From: Bacteroidota bacterium
GTDB lineage: Bacteria > Bacteroidota > Bacteroidia > Bacteroidales > JABHKC01
Assembly (NCBI GenBank): GCA_018692315.1
Contig: JABHKC010000047.1
Coordinates: 1 to 53,748 of the forward strand
Direction of reading: 5' to 3'
Length of the DNA stretch: 53,748 bases
Shown: positions 1 through 8,544 of the stretch, one piece after another
Layout of the letters: each line of letters starts with the position of its first letter
Numbering within the stretch: the first letter of the stretch is position 1
Notes under the pieces: generated by a model
Seen by the model: the letters and a program-made list of their open reading frames with translations, nothing else
Told to the model about the DNA's origin: nothing
The model's database searches: none
Program-made: the position numbers and the translations under genes

Positions 1-109
1 AAACTAAAAATAAAACCCTCCAAAATATCAGCAAGTTCCTGATAGTAGCTTACCTATGCCCATACAATTATAGGTAATTGAATGAAAATAGTACTAAAAC
101 TAAATATGG

Positions 110-1378
110 ATGATGAAAATGTTTCATGCGTTTGCCCTAAGAAAAAATGGAGAAAAATACCCACTACGCCTTGAAGCCAGAGAAATTCCTTATAAGGGTA
201 AAAATGTTCGGGTAGTTGAATTCAGAGATATAACTGAACAGAAAATTACAGAAGAAGAATTAACTAAGTTATCTATAGCTGTCCAACAAAGTCCTGTTGT
301 TATTATCATAACCGATCTGGCTGGAAATATTGAATATGTAAATCCTATATTTGTTGATATTACGGGATATACCTTAGAAGAAGTAATAGGAAAAAAGACT
401 AATATACTTAAACAAGCGAATTTATCGGATGAGAATTATTCTGAATTATGGAATACAATTTCTTCAGGGAAAGTATGGCATGGCGAATTTCATAATAAGA
501 AGAAAAACGGGGAATTTTTCTGGGAAAGAGCTTCTGTTTCTCCTATAAGAAATAGTCAAGGACAGATAATCAATTACATTAAAGTGGCAGAAGATATAAG
601 CGAGATAAAAATCAAAGAACAAGAACTTAGATCGGCTCTGGAAAAAGCGAAAGAAAGCGACCGCCTTAAAAGTGCTTTCCTATCGAATATGAGCCACGAA
701 ATCCGTACTCCCATGAATGGTATTTTAGGATTTACCCAATTATTAAAAGAACCACAACTTACAGGGAATGAAAAGGATACATTCATAAATATTATCGAAA
801 AAAGTGGAAATAGAATGCTAAATACAATTAACGATATTATTGATATATCAAAAATTGAATCTGGTCAAGTTGAAGTATATAAAACTGAAATATCTGTAAA
901 CAAAATACTTGAAGAGCAATACGACTTTTTTATTCAAGAGGCTAAATCAAAAGGACTTGAGCTGATTTATCAATCTACGCTTTCTGATAGCGAATCAAAA
1001 TTAATTACCGACAAACACAAAGTTGAAGGAATATTATCAAACCTTATTAAAAACGCCATTAAATTCACAAAGCGTGGAAGTATTACTTTTGGATGCTTTT
1101 TAAAAACTATTGATGATTCTACAAGCATGGAAATCTTTGTAAGCGACACAGGAGTAGGAATCTCTCAATCCAGAATAAAAGCAATTTTTAACCGATTCGA
1201 ACAAGCTGATATTGAAGATATAAATGTGTATGAAGGATCCGGCTTAGGATTGGCAATATCCAAATCTTATATAGAACTTTTAGGAGGAAAAATTGAAGTA
1301 TTTTCAAAAAAAGGTTCAGGCTCAACATTCAGATTTACTATTCCATACACAAAAAATATTGCGATGGAAGTAAAATAA
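110..1378 (+). CDS. PAS sensor histidine kinase, eroded at both ends
   Basis: A cytoplasmic-looking histidine kinase of 422 residues. Residues 1-46 are only the back half of a PAS/PAC domain (RKNGEKYPLR... ending FRDITEQK). A complete PAS follows at about 49-168, then a short coiled linker, a HisKA domain with phosphoacceptor His196 (SHEIRTPMNG), and a HATPase domain with N-box near 311-319, DTGVG at 346-350 and GSGLGLA at 376-382. It autophosphorylates on His196 by family knowledge. There is no membrane segment. An in-frame stop lies at 101-103, just upstream of the first ATG at 110, so the first PAS has lost its N-terminal half. The reading frame stops soon after the kinase core, and a receiver-like fragment follows in another frame (1395-1490). 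It looks like the remnant of a longer hybrid kinase; whether it is still functional is unknown. The start at 110 is simply the first ATG after the stop. Confidence 0.8.
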   Translation: MMKMFHAFALRKNGEKYPLRLEAREIPYKGKNVRVVEFRDITEQKITEEELTKLSIAVQQSPVVIIITDLAGNIEYVNPIFVDITGYTLEEVIGKKTNILKQANLSDENYSELWNTISSGKVWHGEFHNKKKNGEFFWERASVSPIRNSQGQIINYIKVAEDISEIKIKEQELRSALEKAKESDRLKSAFLSNMSHEIRTPMNGILGFTQLLKEPQLTGNEKDTFINIIEKSGNRMLNTINDIIDISKIESGQVEVYKTEISVNKILEEQYDFFIQEAKSKGLELIYQSTLSDSESKLITDKHKVEGILSNLIKNAIKFTKRGSITFGCFLKTIDDSTSMEIFVSDTGVGISQSRIKAIFNRFEQADIEDINVYEGSGLGLAISKSYIELLGGKIEVFSKKGSGSTFRFTIPYTKNIAMEVK

Positions 1379-1394
1379 AACTAATTCCAAATAA

Positions 1395-1490
1395 AAAATC
1401 TGGAAGCAACTAAAAAACTTGTCCATAATTGTTGCAAATGATGATGCCGAAATAGAATATATGTATTTTATAAAAGGTTGGAGAATTTAA
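1395..1490 (+). pseudogene. Remnant of a receiver domain from the upstream hybrid kinase
   Basis: A reading frame shifted by one base relative to the kinase that ends at 1378 reads KNLSIIVANDDAEIEYMY and then a stop. This resembles the first strand and acidic pocket of a receiver domain in hybrid kinases, where patterns like ILIAEDDEINYMYL are usual. The rest of a receiver, including the phosphoacceptor Asp, is missing. The fragment ends exactly where the convergent gene's stop codon lies, so the remainder was probably deleted. The assignment rests on about 18 residues and is moderate at best. Confidence 0.45.
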
Positions 1491-3004
1491 AATATAGGAA
1501 TCTTAATAATAAATTCTGTTCCAACATTTACTTCACTTTTAACATGGATTGAGCCTCCGTTTAGTTCAATAAATTCTTTACATACAAGCAAGCCAAGACC
1601 TGTTCCTTGTTCATTTTCTGTTCCGTTTGAAGAGATTCCATTTTCGAAGCTGAAAAGTTTATTTATATGCTTGCTACTAATCCCGGTTCCTGTATCAGAA
1701 ATGGAGATTACTACGGAATTATTCTCTTGTTTTGAATTGATATTAATTTTGCCTTTCCGATTTGTAAATTTTATTGCGTTGTCAATTAAATTTCTAATTA
1801 CTGTTTTAATTGTATGCTCGTCAGCAAAAAAGCTTTCGGAATTTTGAGAATAATAATTTAGCTCAATTTCTTTATGAATTACATTTGAATTTAATATTGA
1901 AATGCTTTCTTCAATTAGTTTTTTAGCACTTAATACTTTCTTTTTCAGCATAATAGCTTGGCGTTGCGATCTTGCCCATTCAAGTAAATTTTCGAGTAAT
2001 TTATAAAATGATTTGCTTTCATTGTAGATTGTTGATGAAATTTTCTTAATGTCATCATCATCAAAGCTATTGCTATCCGAAGCCAGAAGTTCTGAAAATC
2101 CTAAAATGGAATTGAAAGGGCTTTTTAGATCGTGAGCAATAATAGAGAAGAATTTGTCTTTTGCAGCGATTGATTTTTTAAGATTTCGCTCACTTTCTTT
2201 CAAGACATTATTTGCTATAATTCTATTTGTGATATCGTGATTTACAATGACTGCACCAGAAAGTGTACCATCAGATTTTTTTAAAACAGTTGCTGAACTG
2301 CTAAGATATATTTCTCTGCCAGATTTATGGTATTGAACAATATCTCCTTTCCAAACTCCTTCATTAATAAGTGTTTGTTTTACTATCTTATTATTCGTTT
2401 TGGTGTAAGTAGTTGGAATAATTTTATTGATATTTTTCCCCACAACTTCATGTTCTTCCCAGCCGTAAACTTTTTTGGCTGCTTTGTTCCAACTTTTTAT
2501 CCAAAACTGCTCATTTTCATATTCTGTAGAGATAATTACGTCTGAAACTTTTTCGACAAGACTTGCAAGATAGGAGATTTGGTCTCTTGACCTTTTCAAT
2601 TCATTTTCATTGTCAATTTGTTCGGCAATTTTTTTTATATTTCCTACTAATATGTCAATAAAATTGCCGTCTTTAACTATGTAGTCTCTTGCTCCAAATT
2701 GTAAAAGTTCCACGGCTAATTTTTCATATCCCTGACCGGTAATAAAAACAAAGGGGGGGATTGCTATTCCTTCTTCCAATAGCGCTTCAATCAATTCTTT
2801 GCCAGTCATATCAGGCAAACTGTAGTCGAGAAGAATCAGAAAATTATTGTTATTTTTTATAAATTCTATTGCGTCCTTTCCAACTAATATGCTGTAAACA
2901 TTAAATCCAGCTTTCCTAAGCTTTTTACAAATAAGTTTGTTTAATCCTTCATTATCTTCTACTACAAGTATTGAATTGATTTTATTATCTGAATTGTTGT
3001 TCAT
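1487..3004 (-). CDS. Receiver-PAS-histidine kinase (REC-PAS-HisKA-HATPase)
   Basis: 505 residues with no membrane segment. A receiver domain fills residues 10-130, with phosphoacceptor Asp60 (LLDYSLPDMTG), acidic residues E16 and D17, and a conserved Lys111. A PAS/PAC domain follows at about 143-262, then HisKA with His291 (IIAHDLKSPFNSILGFSELL) and a HATPase domain with N-box NLIDNAIKF, the DTGTGIS box and GTGLGLLV box. An N-terminal receiver on a kinase normally lets an upstream kinase or phosphotransfer protein control the kinase activity. It lies downstream of the membrane kinase and single-domain regulator on the same strand, with gaps of 103 and 130 bases, so the three may form one signalling operon. 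No DNA-binding output domain is present. Confidence 0.9.
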   Translation of the reverse strand: MNNNSDNKINSILVVEDNEGLNKLICKKLRKAGFNVYSILVGKDAIEFIKNNNNFLILLDYSLPDMTGKELIEALLEEGIAIPPFVFITGQGYEKLAVELLQFGARDYIVKDGNFIDILVGNIKKIAEQIDNENELKRSRDQISYLASLVEKVSDVIISTEYENEQFWIKSWNKAAKKVYGWEEHEVVGKNINKIIPTTYTKTNNKIVKQTLINEGVWKGDIVQYHKSGREIYLSSSATVLKKSDGTLSGAVIVNHDITNRIIANNVLKESERNLKKSIAAKDKFFSIIAHDLKSPFNSILGFSELLASDSNSFDDDDIKKISSTIYNESKSFYKLLENLLEWARSQRQAIMLKKKVLSAKKLIEESISILNSNVIHKEIELNYYSQNSESFFADEHTIKTVIRNLIDNAIKFTNRKGKININSKQENNSVVISISDTGTGISSKHINKLFSFENGISSNGTENEQGTGLGLLVCKEFIELNGGSIHVKSEVNVGTEFIIKIPIF

Positions 3005-3134
3005 CGTGCATTATTTTATTGAACTCAATTTGCGTACGATAATTTAATAAAAAAGTTAAAGCTGATTATATATTGCCATGATTATTTCATTATAATAGTT
3101 GATACTCTAAAATCTAGGATTATACATAATAGTA

Positions 3135-3590
3135 TTATTGTTTATAAAATCCATTGATTAAGGGTATTTGCACAACAGACAGAAATAAGCCAACCTGTTT
3201 TATTGAATTTACGAATTTATCGTATTCAAGAGGTTTTGTAATATAATTGCTACAACCTAATTGGTGGCATTTTTCTACTTCTTTAGGGTCATCGGTAGTA
3301 GTGAGCATGATTACCGGAATTTTTGTAAGTTCTTTGTCTTTTTTAAGTTGGCTTAAAACTTCAATTCCATCAGTTCCGGGCATTCTTATGTCGAGTAGGA
3401 GCAGATATGGGATATGCGATTCTCTATGTGGTCCATCGCCTCGCCTAAACAGATAGTTGAGAACTTCTTCACCGTCTATGAAATGAATTATTTCATTTGA
3501 AATTCCAGCTCTTTTCAAGTTTTTTCTTATCAAGATGGCATGTCCGTGATCGTCTTCTGTGATTAATATCTTAACGTTTTCTTGCATCAT
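3135..3590 (-). CDS. Single-domain response regulator (Rcp1/CheY-like)
   Basis: 151 residues consisting of one receiver domain. Acidic pocket D13 and D14, phosphoacceptor Asp67 (LLLLDIRMPG), the Thr-rich switch strand MLTTTDD near 95-101 and Lys119 (ITKPLEY) are all present. The insert around residues 50-59 (RRGDGPHRES) before the Asp strand is typical of the Rcp1-like regulators that partner phytochrome-type and PAS-type kinases. There is no output domain, so it most likely relays phosphate by protein contact, for example to a neighbouring kinase. It starts 103 bases downstream of the membrane PAS kinase and is probably its partner. A TAnnTTTG-like element lies on the minus strand at 3629-3636, but no clear upstream TTG accompanies it. 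Confidence 0.9.
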   Translation of the reverse strand: MMQENVKILITEDDHGHAILIRKNLKRAGISNEIIHFIDGEEVLNYLFRRGDGPHRESHIPYLLLLDIRMPGTDGIEVLSQLKKDKELTKIPVIMLTTTDDPKEVEKCHQLGCSNYITKPLEYDKFVNSIKQVGLFLSVVQIPLINGFYKQ

Positions 3591-3693
3591 ATTAGATTAG
3601 TGATTTTAATTCTACAAAATTTTGCCAACAAAAGTAGCATTTTTTGAGATTTTTTATAAAAAATGGTTAAATAACATCTGAATATTACTGAAT

Positions 3694-5823
3694 TTAAGGA
3701 TTTGTTGGCAATTGTATAAAGAAGGTAGAACCATATCCTTCTTCTGCCTCAAGCCAAATTTTGCCGTTTAGTTTTGTAATAAGTTTACGAACTATGGTTA
3801 GACCTAATCCATCTCCTTCAGTTTTGCGATTATTCATTCTGAAAAATATGTTAAAAATCTTTTCGTGGTTCTTCTTTGGAATCCCAATTCCATTATCTTT
3901 TATTGAATATATTGCATAATTGTTTTCTATATAGCCATCAATAGAAATTACTGCTTGTCTATTCGGATGTCTGTATTTGATAGAATTGCTAATTATATTA
4001 GAGAAAATTTGGTTCACGAGAAGGCTATTTGAGTAACAATTAGGTAGCGGTTTACTTTCAATTTTTATGTTTTTTTCACTTATGGTTGTTTCATATAATT
4101 GAATTATTCTTCTAAATAAAAGATTCATTTCTACTTTTTCCGGAAGCATGTCGCCCCGTCCGGCTCTTGAGAGTTTTAGCAAACCGGATAGAAGTTCATC
4201 AATTTTGTTCGCACTTGAATTAATATACAAAACTGCTTCTTCTATATCATATTCAATAATATTGAGCAGTTCGGCTTTTGTTTCTTGAGGCAATTTCAAG
4301 CTTTTAATTATTTGAGAAACTTCATTGATACTATTTTTCATTTCAATAGAAAATCCCTGTACATTTACCAGTGGTGATCGCAAATCGTGTGAGCTAATAT
4401 AAATAATCTGCTCTAATTCTTCATTTTTCTCTTTAAGCTCATTTATTAATCTTTCAATCCTCTTTTCATCTTTTTTTCGGTCTGAAATATCAATTGCAAT
4501 TCCACATACCGATAATAATTTTTTGTTTTTATCAAACAATGGAAATTTGTATGATAAATAATGATGTAAAACATTATCCTGTGGAACAATTTCCTCAGCT
4601 ATTATCATTTTTGCCGAATCAACTACTTGTAAATCATTATTTCGGAAATTATCTGCTATTTCTTTCGGAAAAATATCCTGATCTATTTTACCTATTATTT
4701 CTTTGTTAGTGATATTAATAATATTTTCAAATTTCTTATTAATCTTTTGATACTCACCATTTGGAGATTTGAATGATACAATTGTTGGCGAATTATTTAT
4801 GAAACTCTCAAGAAGTGCTTCATTTCTTTCTAATTCAAGTTCTATAAGTTTTATTTTGGTAATATCATTTACCATCCCCGAAATAATATTATCTTCAATA
4901 ATAGAATTAATATAAATATATTTTATTTCCCCAGATTTTGTCTTTGCTTTAAGTTCATAATTGTCTGTTTTTTTATCTTTCATTATCAATTTTATGAATT
5001 TTTGTCTTTCTTGATCGTTTTCATAAAATGATTTAATTGTAATTTTTTTAAGCTCATCTATAGATTTGTATCCAAATATTCGTAAAAAGGAAGGATTAGC
5101 GAAAAGAAATTCTCCCTCTAAATTTGTTCCATAAACACCAATTTCAGATTTGTCAATAAAATTTCTATATCGTTCCTCGCTTTTTGTAAGCTTTTCGTTA
5201 ATTCTAATCTTATCCGTAAGATTTTCGTAAATCATAATTACTTGATCGACTTCATTTAGAGAATTTTTCACTGGATAAGCAATTATTCTAAAATGAAGTG
5301 TTCCATTATTTATTCTACTTCTAATATTTGCTTCATGAATTTTTCCATCTGCAAAGGCTTTTTTGCTTGGGCAAAAAGAACAGATTTCATTGTCTGAATT
5401 TGAACATATTAAATCTTCACATTTTCTATTTTCTGGATTTTTTGATTTGAGTAGTTGTTTTATTACATTATTTACTCTGCATACTTCCATTTTTTTGTTG
5501 AAAACAACTAAACCAAATCCCAAAATACTTATTATTGAATCAAACCCTTCTTGACTTACAAAGAGTGTATTTGTAGAATTTTGTATTTCTTCTTTCGATT
5601 TTTTAGAATATATAGCAAATAGAAAGCCAATTGCAATTGAAATAATCAATACAATGAACGACAGGACAATAATAATTCGGGAAGTGGTGATTTGTGCCTC
5701 AATCTCAAAAAATGTGTTCCACAAGTTTAAAACTATAGAAATGCTAAGAAGTATTGCAACAGAAGCGATTAGGAAAATTATTTTGTATCTAATACTTTTA
5801 AGATTATTCATAGAGAGTGCCAA
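3694..5823 (-). CDS. Membrane PAS histidine kinase with a cysteine-rich PAS domain
   Basis: 709 residues. Two transmembrane segments lie near 13-34 and 49-71 with only a short loop between them, so there is almost no periplasmic sensor. Three PAS-like domains follow, at about 93-207, 215-328 and 333-450. Then come HisKA with His479 (SSHDLRSPLVN) and a HATPase domain with NIISNSIKY, DNGIGIP and GDGLGLTI motifs. The first PAS carries five cysteines (C115, C135, C140, C148, C151), four of them arranged as C-x4-C-x7-C-x2-CP. By family knowledge such cysteine clusters in PAS domains may bind metal or Fe-S or respond to redox; that role is inferred here. The HisKA is of the phytochrome-associated subtype, consistent with the Rcp1-like regulator encoded next. 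Confidence 0.88.
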   Translation of the reverse strand: MALSMNNLKSIRYKIIFLIASVAILLSISIVLNLWNTFFEIEAQITTSRIIIVLSFIVLIISIAIGFLFAIYSKKSKEEIQNSTNTLFVSQEGFDSIISILGFGLVVFNKKMEVCRVNNVIKQLLKSKNPENRKCEDLICSNSDNEICSFCPSKKAFADGKIHEANIRSRINNGTLHFRIIAYPVKNSLNEVDQVIMIYENLTDKIRINEKLTKSEERYRNFIDKSEIGVYGTNLEGEFLFANPSFLRIFGYKSIDELKKITIKSFYENDQERQKFIKLIMKDKKTDNYELKAKTKSGEIKYIYINSIIEDNIISGMVNDITKIKLIELELERNEALLESFINNSPTIVSFKSPNGEYQKINKKFENIINITNKEIIGKIDQDIFPKEIADNFRNNDLQVVDSAKMIIAEEIVPQDNVLHHYLSYKFPLFDKNKKLLSVCGIAIDISDRKKDEKRIERLINELKEKNEELEQIIYISSHDLRSPLVNVQGFSIEMKNSINEVSQIIKSLKLPQETKAELLNIIEYDIEEAVLYINSSANKIDELLSGLLKLSRAGRGDMLPEKVEMNLLFRRIIQLYETTISEKNIKIESKPLPNCYSNSLLVNQIFSNIISNSIKYRHPNRQAVISIDGYIENNYAIYSIKDNGIGIPKKNHEKIFNIFFRMNNRKTEGDGLGLTIVRKLITKLNGKIWLEAEEGYGSTFFIQLPTNP

Positions 5824-6061
5824 ACAAAAGATTATAATTTTTTGCTAAGATATATTTTTATTTCATTATTTGAAATTATGAAATGTATAAGGGCTCTCTA
5901 TCTTCAATATTTTTTAAAATTGGGAATACGAATAAATTCAATATCAAAGACATGCAAGCTATAACAATGTTTTGTTTTTTATTAATCTGTAAAATATCTA
6001 AGAAAACAGCTTTGAAATCAACCTATTATTGATACTAAAATATCCGGGAATGACAAAATAT

Positions 6062-6075
6062 CAAATTGCAATTTG
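6062..6075. promoter_or_regulatory. Perfect 14-base palindrome, possible operator
   Basis: CAAATTGCAATTTG is identical to its own reverse complement. It lies about 110 bases upstream of the purL promoter and in the control region of the divergent kinase. A palindrome of this size suits a dimeric regulator, but AT-rich sequence produces such palindromes by chance and no second copy was found nearby. Confidence 0.25.
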
Positions 6076-6179
6076 GAAGATAGCACTTATATAATGTGTA
6101 AGAAAATGGATGTTTTTTTGTCTATTTTTAACAATTTGAAATAAAAAATTCAGAATTGAAAAAATAATTATTTCAGAGA

Positions 6180-6209
6180 TTGTTATTTCATATAAAATAA
6201 TTAGATTTG
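6180..6209 (+). promoter_or_regulatory. Bacteroidota-type promoter of purL
   Basis: TTG at 6180-6182, a 19-base spacer, then TAGATTTG at 6202-6209. This matches the -33 TTG / -7 TAnnTTTG promoter pattern of Bacteroidota with usual spacing. Transcription would start near 6215, giving a short leader before either candidate ATG (6230, or 6254/6257/6266). Confidence 0.65.
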
Positions 6210-6229
6210 AAACAATAATTTTATTTAAA

Positions 6230-8488
6230 ATGAGAGTTGTTTTTAAAAAAAATATGATGTCAGAAATGAAGGTAAATATAGAAATAGCAAACAAACTTGG
6301 GCTAAACGAAGAAGAGTTTAAAAGCATAAAAAAAGTTTTAGGACGCGTTCCAAATTATACAGAATTGAGTATTTATTCGGTGATGTGGTCGGAACATGCT
6401 TCATATAAAAATTCAATTGTTTGGTTAAAAACATTGCCTCGCAAAGGCAAGCATATATTGGCGGAAGCTGGCGAAGAAAATGCAGGTTTGGTTGATGTAG
6501 GCGATAATTTAGCTTGTGCTTTTAAGATTGAATCTCACAATCATCCATGCGCTGTAGAACCATATCAGGGAGCTGCCACAGGTGTTGGAGGGATAAATCG
6601 CGATATTTTCACGATGGGAGCAAGGCCTATTGCACAGCTCAATTCTTTGCGTTTCGGAAATCCAAACTTAGACAAAACAAAATGGTTGATGCAAGGAGTT
6701 GTAAAAGGAATTGGGGACTATGGAAATTCTTTTGGTGTTCCGGTTGTAGGTGGCGAAGTATTTTTCGATGAATCTTTCAATTCCAATCCATTGGTGAATG
6801 CTATGTCTGTTGGAATTGTTAAGAAAGGAAAGGTAATTTCTGCAATTTCTAAAGGTGTAGGGAATCCTGTCTATATAGTTGGTTCTTCAACAGGAAAAGA
6901 CGGAATTCATGGAGCTACCTTTGCTTCGGCAGATATTACTGAAAATTCGGCAGACGATATTCCATCAATACAAGTTGGCGATCCTTTTCAGGAAAAACTT
7001 TTGCTCGAAGCTACTCTCGAATTGAATAAAACCGGAGTTGTAGTTGGAATGCAAGATATGGGCGCAGCCGGAATAATTTGCTCAACTTCAGAAATGTCCG
7101 AAAAAGGAAATCATGGTATGAAGATTTTCTTAGACAAAGTTCCTATGCGTCAGAGCAATATGGAACCATTTGAAATTCTCCTTTCGGAATCGCAAGAAAG
7201 AATGCTGATTGTTGTAGAAAAAGGAAAAGAAAAAGTTGTAGAAAAAATATTTGAAAAATGGGATTTGAATTGTGCAATCATTGGTGAAGTTATAGATGAG
7301 GATAGATTGTACTTTTACAAAGACGATAAATTGGTTGCAGATGTTCCACCATCATCATTAGTACTTGGAGGTGGAGCACCAGTTTATAAAAGAGAAACCA
7401 AAGAGCCTGCATATTTTAAAGAATATCAAAAATTCAATATTAAGGATATTGAAGAACCTGATGATTTGAAAGAAGCAGCAAGCTTTCTTTTAAAACATCC
7501 GAATATTGCTTCAAAGAAGTGGGTTTACGAACAATACGATACTATGGTTGGCACAGCAAATATGAGTACAAATTTTCCGTCAGATGCTGCCGTTGTTAAT
7601 CTAAAAGGTACAAAAAGGGCATTAGCCTTAACTGTAGATTGTAATCCCAGATATGTTCACGCCAATCCAAAAGTTGGGGCATCAATAGCTGTAGCCGAAG
7701 CTGCCAGAAATATTGTATGCACTGGTGGCGAACCTTTGGCAATTACCAATTGCTTAAATTTTGGAAATCCGTACAATACCGAAGCTTACTGGCAATTTGT
7801 TGAAGCTGTGAAAGGAATGGGAGAAGCCTGCAGCAAATTTAACACTCCCGTAACCGGCGGAAATGTGAGCTTTTACAATCAGACAAATTATAAAGGAAAA
7901 ATCGAGCCTGTTTTACCTACTCCAACCATAGGAATGCTTGGAATGATAGAAGACAAAAATCATTTAATGACAATTTCATTCAAAAATAAAGGCAATATGA
8001 TTTTCCTACTTGGAAAGTCAAAAAATGATATTTCATCTTCAGAGTATTTGTATTCTTATCATAAAGTAAAAAAATCGCCCGAACCATATTTTAATTTCGA
8101 AGAAGAATTAATTTTGCAACAAGTTGTCAAGGTATTAATTCAGAACAATTTAATATGTTCGGCACATGATGTTTCTGATGGAGGCTTGTTTGTAAATCTT
8201 ACTGAAAGTAGCATGCGAAATTCTCTTGGTTTCGACATTACCAGCGATGCAGAAATTAGAAGAGATGCATTCCTTTTTGGTGAAGCTCAGGGTAGGATAG
8301 TAGTTTCAGTTACTCAACACAGACAAAACGAATTTGTTGATTTTATGATGTTGCAAGATGTACCATTCTTTGCTTTGGGTCATGTAACAAAAGGCGAAAT
8401 GCGAGTCGATGATGAATCTTATGGTTTCATTGAAGATGCTAAAAAATCATACGATTCGGCAATTGAAAAAATAATTAACGAAAAATAA
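6230..8488 (+). CDS. purL: Phosphoribosylformylglycinamidine synthase subunit PurL
   Basis: The 752-residue small-type PurL. It performs the ATP-dependent FGAR to FGAM step of purine synthesis using ammonia from a separate glutaminase (PurQ) with PurS. Family hallmarks are clear: N-terminal [25 protein letters not shown] region, the ATP/Mg site [34 protein letters not shown], and the second-half motifs GGNVSFYNQ and [10 protein letters not shown]. Length fits the small PurL, not the fused ~1,300-residue enzyme. ATG codons at 6230, 6254, 6257 and 6266 are all possible; family alignment favours 6254-6266 because the first eight residues look non-native. No other purine gene is in the window, so it is a stand-alone unit between its own promoter and a strong terminator. 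Confidence 0.95.
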   Translation: [752 protein letters not shown]

Positions 8489-8503
8489 ATTTTAGCGAGT
8501 AGC

Positions 8504-8540
8504 AAAAAAAAAAGGCGAACAATTTGTTCGCCTTTTTTTT
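8504..8540. terminator. Bidirectional intrinsic terminator
   Basis: GC-rich stem GGCGAAC (8514-8520) pairs with GTTCGCC (8526-8532) around a five-base loop. It is flanked by an A-run on the left and a T-run on the right. It therefore ends transcription from purL on the plus strand and from the convergent T9SS gene on the minus strand. Confidence 0.9.
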
Positions 8541-8544
8541 GTTT

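Larger units (their letters stand above)
5824..6229. other. Divergent intergenic region between the kinase and purL
   Basis: About 400 AT-rich bases between two divergently transcribed genes. It holds the purL promoter (6180-6209) and a perfect 14-base palindrome (6062-6075). The only long reading frame, on the minus strand at 6061-6327, overlaps the purL start and reads as low-complexity Ile/Phe/Asn, so it is not considered a gene. Confidence 0.6.

Noticed and set aside
6061..6327. Minus-strand reading frame before purL
   Set aside because: It is Ile/Phe/Asn-rich, overlaps the purL start, and has no recognisable feature.
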